64,000 nucleotides of DNA from assembly GCA_964015035.1 (NCBI GenBank), contig CAXHCA010000011.1:1-64000 (forward strand), read 5' to 3'. The notes beneath the pieces are model-generated. The model had not been told where the DNA came from, searched no databases, and saw nothing but the letters and a program-made list of their open reading frames with translations. Source of the DNA: BQJU01 sp964015035 (GTDB lineage: Bacteria > Bacteroidota > Bacteroidia > Chitinophagales > Saprospiraceae). The translations under genes were made by a program, and so were the position numbers. How positions within the stretch are numbered: position 1 is the first letter of the stretch; every line of letters starts with the position of its first letter. Below, in pieces: positions 61,468 through 64,000 of this stretch.

Positions 61468-62370
61468 ATGAACACAACCGTAAAGTTGCTTATTCTTCTT
61501 TTCTTCGGCATGTCTTTCTCTTCTTGCGTCAGCAAGAAGGTTTACGAAAGCCTGCAAATGGAGCTGGAAGTGGCCAACAAAGATCTTGGGAAATGTGGAG
61601 AAAGTTTGAATGACTATATGAATCGACTTTCTGCCTGTGACCGTGAAAAAGCCACCCTAAGTACGACCTTGAAATTACGCGAAGAACAAATTGCCGATTT
61701 GCGCACACAGATTGACGATATCAAGAAGCAACGCGATAAGCAGGTAGAGCAAGTTGGCGACCTGACGGTGTTGTCTCAATCCGCCAATAACAACATTAAG
61801 GAAACCTTGTCTCAGTTGGAGAACAAAGACAAATACATCCGTTTTTTACAAGCTGCAAAGACTAAAGCGGATTCTATCAATTTGGCGCTTGCCATCAACC
61901 TAAAAGGGGTGTTAGCGAAAGGAATTGAAGATGATGATGTGGAAGTAAAAGTAGACAAAACGGTCGTTTTTATTAACCTTTCCGACAAAATGCTTTACGA
62001 GAGCGGTAGTGCTAAAATAACTCCCCGTGCCAATGAAGTGCTCGGTAAGATTGCGAAAATCATTGAATCCAGACCTGAGTTGGAAGTGATGGTGGAGGGG
62101 TATACCGATAATGTGCCGATCAAAAACAGCTGTATTGAAGACAACTGGGACTTGAGTGTAAAACGGTCTACTTCAGTAGTACGGGCACTGCAAAAGAACT
62201 TTAATGTTGACCCCAATCGGTTGATTGCGGCAGGTCGTGGTGAATACAATACCCTAGCGAGCAATGATACTGCCGAGGGGCGCTCCATGAACCGTCGTAC
62301 CCGAATCATCATTATGCCAAAACTCAATCAGTTCTACGATTTGTTGAATCCGGAAGAGGTGCCGGATTAA
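61468..62370 (+). CDS. OmpA-family lipoprotein with coiled coil
   Basis: 300 residues. Lipobox MSFSSC (Cys 20). A coiled coil (about 25-125) spans the periplasm and leads to an OmpA/MotB domain (about 150-285) with LEVMVEGYTDNVPIKNSCIE and RLIAAGRGEYNTLASN, which binds peptidoglycan. It tethers the outer membrane to the wall. Ends before a terminator at 62397. Confidence 0.93.
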   Translation: MNTTVKLLILLFFGMSFSSCVSKKVYESLQMELEVANKDLGKCGESLNDYMNRLSACDREKATLSTTLKLREEQIADLRTQIDDIKKQRDKQVEQVGDLTVLSQSANNNIKETLSQLENKDKYIRFLQAAKTKADSINLALAINLKGVLAKGIEDDDVEVKVDKTVVFINLSDKMLYESGSAKITPRANEVLGKIAKIIESRPELEVMVEGYTDNVPIKNSCIEDNWDLSVKRSTSVVRALQKNFNVDPNRLIAAGRGEYNTLASNDTAEGRSMNRRTRIIIMPKLNQFYDLLNPEEVPD

Positions 62371-62396
62371 GCGATGGAAGAAAGAAAGAATATGGA

Positions 62397-62427
62397 GGAG
62401 GCTGTTTCAAGGTTTGAGGCAGCCTCC
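62397..62427 (+). terminator. Intrinsic terminator of the OmpA gene
   Basis: 8-bp stem GGAGGCTG / CAGCCTCC with an inner TCAA/TTGA pairing, followed by TTTTTT. Confidence 0.85.
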
Positions 62428-62576
62428 TTTTTTGTTCACATTCTTGGTAGGGGTATCCCAATTAATTGTGGTTTCGTTTGCCCGCGCGCTTGGCCCCAGT
62501 CGCTTTATCTGATCTCCGGTATGTTGGGTGAACCGGAACATTGTTTTGCTTGTATTTATTAAAACACCATTTCAAT

Positions 62577-63431
62577 ATGAAAATCGCAGTAACTGCCGCC
62601 AGCGGCCGATTGGGGGGCGCCATCATTCAGTATTTAGTTGACAGTATTGGTCCGGAACAGATTGTCGGACTGGCCCGGACTCCCGAAAAGGCACAACACC
62701 TGGGGGTAGAGATCAGGAAAGGCGATTACAATCGGCGAGAAGATTTTGAGGAAGGCCTGAAAGATGTAGAAACGGTACTGATTGTATCGAGTATGGCTGA
62801 GCCGGAGCAACGCATTCAACAGCACCGCAACGTTATCGAAGCGGCCAAAGCAAATGGAGTGCGGAAGATCGTCTACACCAGTATCATTGGTGAACCCGGC
62901 CAAACCGCCTTTAGTCCGGTGATCAAAAGCAACCGCCAAACCGAGGAAGATGTCAAAGCCTCGGGCCTGGAATGGGCCATTGGCCGCAATGGGCTTTACA
63001 TTGAACCTGATCTGGAATACATTGATGAATATGTCGAAGAAGGCGCTATCCGCAATTGTGCCGGTGAGGGCTTGTGTGCCTATACCAGCCGCACGGAACT
63101 GGCCTGCGCTTACGCCCAAATGGTGCTGGGGAATGAACACCACGGGCAGACCTATAACCTGGTGGGAGAGCCCATTTCTCAGCAGCAACTGGCAGAATAT
63201 ATCAACGAGGTTTATGGCACCCAACTGACCTATGAGCCCATCGGTGTAGACGAATTTATTCATGACCGCCAACATGCACTCGGCGCCTTTTTGGGGACCA
63301 TTATCGGAGGTATTTACGAAGGTATCCGCAATGGGGTGTTTAATCCGCCTTCCGGTTTTGAGCAGGCGGCAGGGCGGCCCCACCTGTCAGCACTGGAGCT
63401 GATTCGAACTTTTAAGCAAGAGGCATCTTGA
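62577..63431 (+). CDS. NmrA/QorB-like NAD(P)-binding reductase
   Basis: 284 residues from ATG 62577; the open frame begins 12 codons earlier without a plausible start context. Atypical SDR with VTAASGRLGGAIIQYL (cofactor site) and the NmrA-like segments TVLIVSSMAEPEQRIQQHRN and KIVYTSIIGEPG. It resembles NAD(P)H:quinone reductase QorB. Substrate uncertain. Confidence 0.88.
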   Translation: MKIAVTAASGRLGGAIIQYLVDSIGPEQIVGLARTPEKAQHLGVEIRKGDYNRREDFEEGLKDVETVLIVSSMAEPEQRIQQHRNVIEAAKANGVRKIVYTSIIGEPGQTAFSPVIKSNRQTEEDVKASGLEWAIGRNGLYIEPDLEYIDEYVEEGAIRNCAGEGLCAYTSRTELACAYAQMVLGNEHHGQTYNLVGEPISQQQLAEYINEVYGTQLTYEPIGVDEFIHDRQHALGAFLGTIIGGIYEGIRNGVFNPPSGFEQAAGRPHLSALELIRTFKQEAS

Positions 63432-63446
63432 AAAAAAGAAGGGGCC

Positions 63447-63465
63447 AGCTCCAAACAAGCACTTA
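63447..63465. repeat. Possible end fragment of the GTTTGGAGGT repeat family
   Basis: AGCTCCAAACAAGCACTTA is, in reverse complement, close to the left end of the copy at 43303 (TAAGTGCTTGGTTGGAG). No second arm was found. Confidence 0.4.
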
Positions 63466-63475
63466 CCCCTAAAGC

Positions 63476-64000
63476 TTATAAAACGGCTTTCAGCTGATCA
63501 TAAAGCGCCGTCGAATCAATTGCACTTGCCACCTTTTGTAACGTTTGCGGACCAGCCAGTGAAGGGTCACCACTTTGAATCGGTGGATTGGGCGCGTACT
63601 GCATGATCAACTGCACCTGTTTGGCCACCTCTGGGCCTTTCAGAATTTCCGCAATAGCAAAAGCCTCATCAATACCCGAGGAAATACCACCACCCGTGAT
63701 GCGATTGCGGTCGATCACGTAGCGGGGAAAACCCGGTGCAATCATCACTTCCGGAAACAAAGAAAGGAGGTTTTTATAAGCCCAGTGCGTAGTACATTCG
63801 TATCCATCCAGCAATCCTGCATGAGCCAAGAGTAAAGACCCAACACAAACGGCAGTGATCAATTCCGCAGTTTCGGCTTTCCTTTTCAGAAAATCATAAA
63901 ATGGATCATTGGCGTTGAGGAGTACCTCGTTAAAGTTTTGCTGGTTGCCGCCCGGCACAAAAATGGTATTTAAAACCAGATCTTTTGCGGAAGCGTAATC
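63476..64000 (-). CDS. DJ-1/PfpI-family protein, cut by the right edge
   Basis: The C-terminal 174 residues are present; the frame stays open to base 64000, so the gene begins outside the window. The nucleophile elbow Cys is in LITAVCVGSLLLAHAGLLDG, followed by the His in YECTTHWAYKNLL, as in class I glutamine-amidotransferase-like DJ-1/PfpI proteins. RITGGGISSGIDEAFAIAEI is typical of the AraC-sensor or isonitrile-hydratase-like branch. Function depends on the missing N-terminus. Confidence 0.87.
   Translation of the reverse strand, partial: DYASAKDLVLNTIFVPGGNQQNFNEVLLNANDPFYDFLKRKAETAELITAVCVGSLLLAHAGLLDGYECTTHWAYKNLLSLFPEVMIAPGFPRYVIDRNRITGGGISSGIDEAFAIAEILKGPEVAKQVQLIMQYAPNPPIQSGDPSLAGPQTLQKVASAIDSTALYDQLKAVL

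Noticed and set aside
1..64000. tRNA, rRNA, riboswitch, transposase or prophage genes
   Set aside because: None was recognised on reading both strands; this is a by-eye scan, so a covariance-model search could still find a small RNA.

Overview
The window looks like a chromosomal segment from a member of the Bacteroidota, most likely the Saprospiria (Lewinella/Haliscomenobacter-like). The reasons are: several secreted proteins with type IX secretion (T9SS) C-terminal sorting domains; -7 promoter boxes of the form TAnnTTTG; an arginine cluster with the Bacteroidetes-type N-acyl-ornithine carbamoyltransferase; and many families typical of the phylum (GSCFA, DUF2911, DUF4382, DUF5989, PaaD/PaaG, a ~290-residue RpoD-like sigma factor). 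The phylum is fairly secure; the class is an inference. No rRNA, tRNA, CRISPR array, transposase or phage gene was recognised.

Layout. 1-5.5 kb: a PAS-rich sigma-54 activator, a small anchored protein, a sigma-region-4-like protein and a DUF4382 lipoprotein. 5.5-13.8 kb: a tightly packed arginine biosynthesis operon on the minus strand (GNAT, argG, argC, argD, argF', argB, argE, argH), ended by a bidirectional terminator. 14-28 kb: a T9SS beta-helix protein, an EamA exporter, a broken acyltransferase, RluA, a sigma factor, ATP-grasp and NRDE proteins, a nitroreductase, an SDR, a T9SS FG-GAP protein, paaG-paaD and a conserved unknown.

28.4-36 kb is the most distinctive region: a complete curli (type VIII secretion/amyloid) locus. 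It holds a lone AraC-type DNA-binding protein, a 640-bp leader, a fibre subunit made of exactly 45 uninterrupted 11-residue curlin units, a small nucleator-like subunit, CsgE fused to an N-terminal CsgH-like domain, CsgF, CsgG with a C-terminal barrel-like extension, and a beta-propeller lipoprotein 19 bp after csgG. The intergenic sequences around csgF contain mutually complementary segments that could fold the mRNA.

36-64 kb: GSCFA protein, T9SS lipase-like hydrolase, CoiA-like protein, membrane protein, DUF5989-SGNH pair, a degenerate acyl-carrier-like protein, GNAT, a DUF2064 transferase, an orphan TolC-HlyD pair, a VWA-MoxR-AAA ATPase group, a fadA/fadB-like beta-oxidation pair, Dps, esterase, XdhC, an OmpA lipoprotein, an NmrA-like reductase and a DJ-1/PfpI gene cut by the right edge.

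Two families of small dispersed inverted-repeat elements lie between genes: one with GCATGTTTGGAGGT ends (four copies plus a fragment) and one with GTTCTTTGAC ends (three copies). Gene remnants include a truncated acyltransferase and a detached T9SS sorting domain. All functional assignments come from motifs and recalled family features; no database search was run.
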